Shown here: positions 63,428 to 64,000 of the stretch, one piece after another
How the letters are laid out: each line of letters starts with the position of its first letter
How positions within the stretch are numbered: the stretch's first letter is position 1
Assembly (NCBI GenBank): GCA_947631955.1
Contig: CANRNJ010000009.1
Span: 62,001-126,000, forward strand
Origin: an uncultured Lachnospiraceae bacterium
Lineage (GTDB): Bacteria; Bacillota; Clostridia; Lachnospirales; Lachnospiraceae
Length of the DNA stretch: 64,000 bases
Direction of reading: 5' to 3'
Made by a program: the position numbers and the translations under genes
The notes under the pieces: model-generated
The model's database searches: none
What the model saw: the letters and a program-made list of their open reading frames with translations, nothing else
Told to the model about the DNA's origin: nothing

Positions 63428-63832
63428 ATGATAAATGGTGTATTAGGTAATATTTTTCTTGGAGTCATCAGCGGTATTTTAGCAACTTTCATCACAAATA
63501 TTTTCACTCAATACATTGCAGAAAAAAGATGCATTGAAAAAATACAACGAAGCATTAACGAATATATATATGCGCTAGAAAAATATAAAAAAGAGCGAGA
63601 ACAGACATCTATTGTTGAAGATACAACAGATTTATATATAGAAATTAATAATTTATTTGATTCAATATATGCCGACATAAGTGACCAGACAACGTTTTTA
63701 CAATTCTCAAAAAGGAAATCTGATGAAATTATGACGGAATTTTCTAATATCCGCAGAAAAATTAACAGCGAGAGGAAATTTAATATTGATTGGTGTATTG
63801 AATGTTTAGATGATTTGAGGGAACATTTATAA
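63428..63832 (+). CDS. Single-helix membrane protein with cytoplasmic coiled coil
   Basis: 134 residues, with AGGGGAAT upstream. One membrane helix at about 5-28 (GNIFLGVISGILATFITNIF), then a charged helical domain (ALEKYKKEREQTSIVEDTTD, KRKSDEIMTEFSNIRRKI). Small membrane-anchored helical proteins like this often appear beside accessory genes. No family is recognised. It forms a two-gene unit with the SH3-like protein. Confidence 0.65.
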   Translation: MINGVLGNIFLGVISGILATFITNIFTQYIAEKRCIEKIQRSINEYIYALEKYKKEREQTSIVEDTTDLYIEINNLFDSIYADISDQTTFLQFSKRKSDEIMTEFSNIRRKINSERKFNIDWCIECLDDLREHL

Positions 63833-63946
63833 CATTAGTAAATTTAATACATGAATATTAAAGCCATAATCTATAAATAAAAGGGTATGTGAAATAAATT
63901 CTGTAAATCTAGCTCTTCTATAATAATTGTTACGGCCGGACACATC

Positions 63947-63979
63947 AAAAATGCTTCTGACCCTTAGGTAGCATTTTTA
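63947..63979 (+). terminator. Terminator after the small membrane-protein operon
   Basis: AAAAATGCT pairs with AGCATTTTT across a 14-nt loop, 115 nt past the stop, with a T run in the plus sense. The rest of 63833-64000 shows no gene. Confidence 0.65.
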
Positions 63980-64000
63980 TAAAATGTGAGCGTGTGAGAA

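Overview
The window looks like a chromosomal segment of a moderately GC-rich Firmicute, most likely a Lachnospiraceae-type clostridium. The evidence is the classic S10-spc-alpha ribosomal gene order with map, a KOW protein and infA, a long L17, the zinc form of S14, the EcfA1-EcfA2-EcfT module, LytTR regulators, TraX and DUF2752 membrane proteins, AGGAGG ribosome binding sites and many glycoside hydrolases. Family-level assignment is inference; no rRNA or tRNA gene was seen.

Layout. 1-5393 (minus): a 3'-truncated GH2 beta-mannosidase coupled to truA, preceded by ecfT, ecfA2 and ecfA1. 5557-8350: a membrane-anchored M15 peptidase (plus) and a chemoreceptor (minus) inserted between the ecf genes and rplQ. 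8570-25636 (minus): about 30 genes from rpsJ to rplQ, read from one strong promoter through a folded leader and closed by a terminator after rplQ. 26105-29281: an RlmI-like methyltransferase, a repeat-rich membrane protein, a DUF2752 protein and TraX. 29296-35641: a decayed LysR gene, a large GH2 enzyme, a FlxA-like protein and an AgrC/LytTR-type two-component pair. 35783-39931: bioY under a BirA-type operator, an ABC-class ATPase and two exported proteins. 40248-44675: esterase, GH39 beta-xylosidase and MFS permease. 45041-53609 (minus): a four-gene signalling operon with REC-HD-GYP, a hybrid kinase with Hpt, a hybrid kinase fused to a DegV lipid-binding domain, and a chemoreceptor. A second GHKL/LytTR pair diverges from it (53902-55970). 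56942-64000: a markedly AT-rich accessory tract with a type III toxin-antitoxin (ToxN/AbiQ family), an AlbA_2/Schlafen-type protein, an FRG-domain protein, small membrane proteins and several gene remnants.

How parts fit. BioY is a substrate-binding S component that needs an EcfA1-EcfA2-EcfT energy module such as the one at 2614-5393. The DegV-fused kinase suggests that lipid sensing may feed a phosphorelay ending in an HD-GYP phosphodiesterase and a chemoreceptor; this is inference. The most unusual non-coding features are a two-copy structured repeat (11493-11625 and 38374-38510) with three conserved hairpins and a loop-to-tail pairing next to the downstream gene's Shine-Dalgarno, and many intergenic tandem repeats, some of which contain the 3' end of the neighbouring gene.
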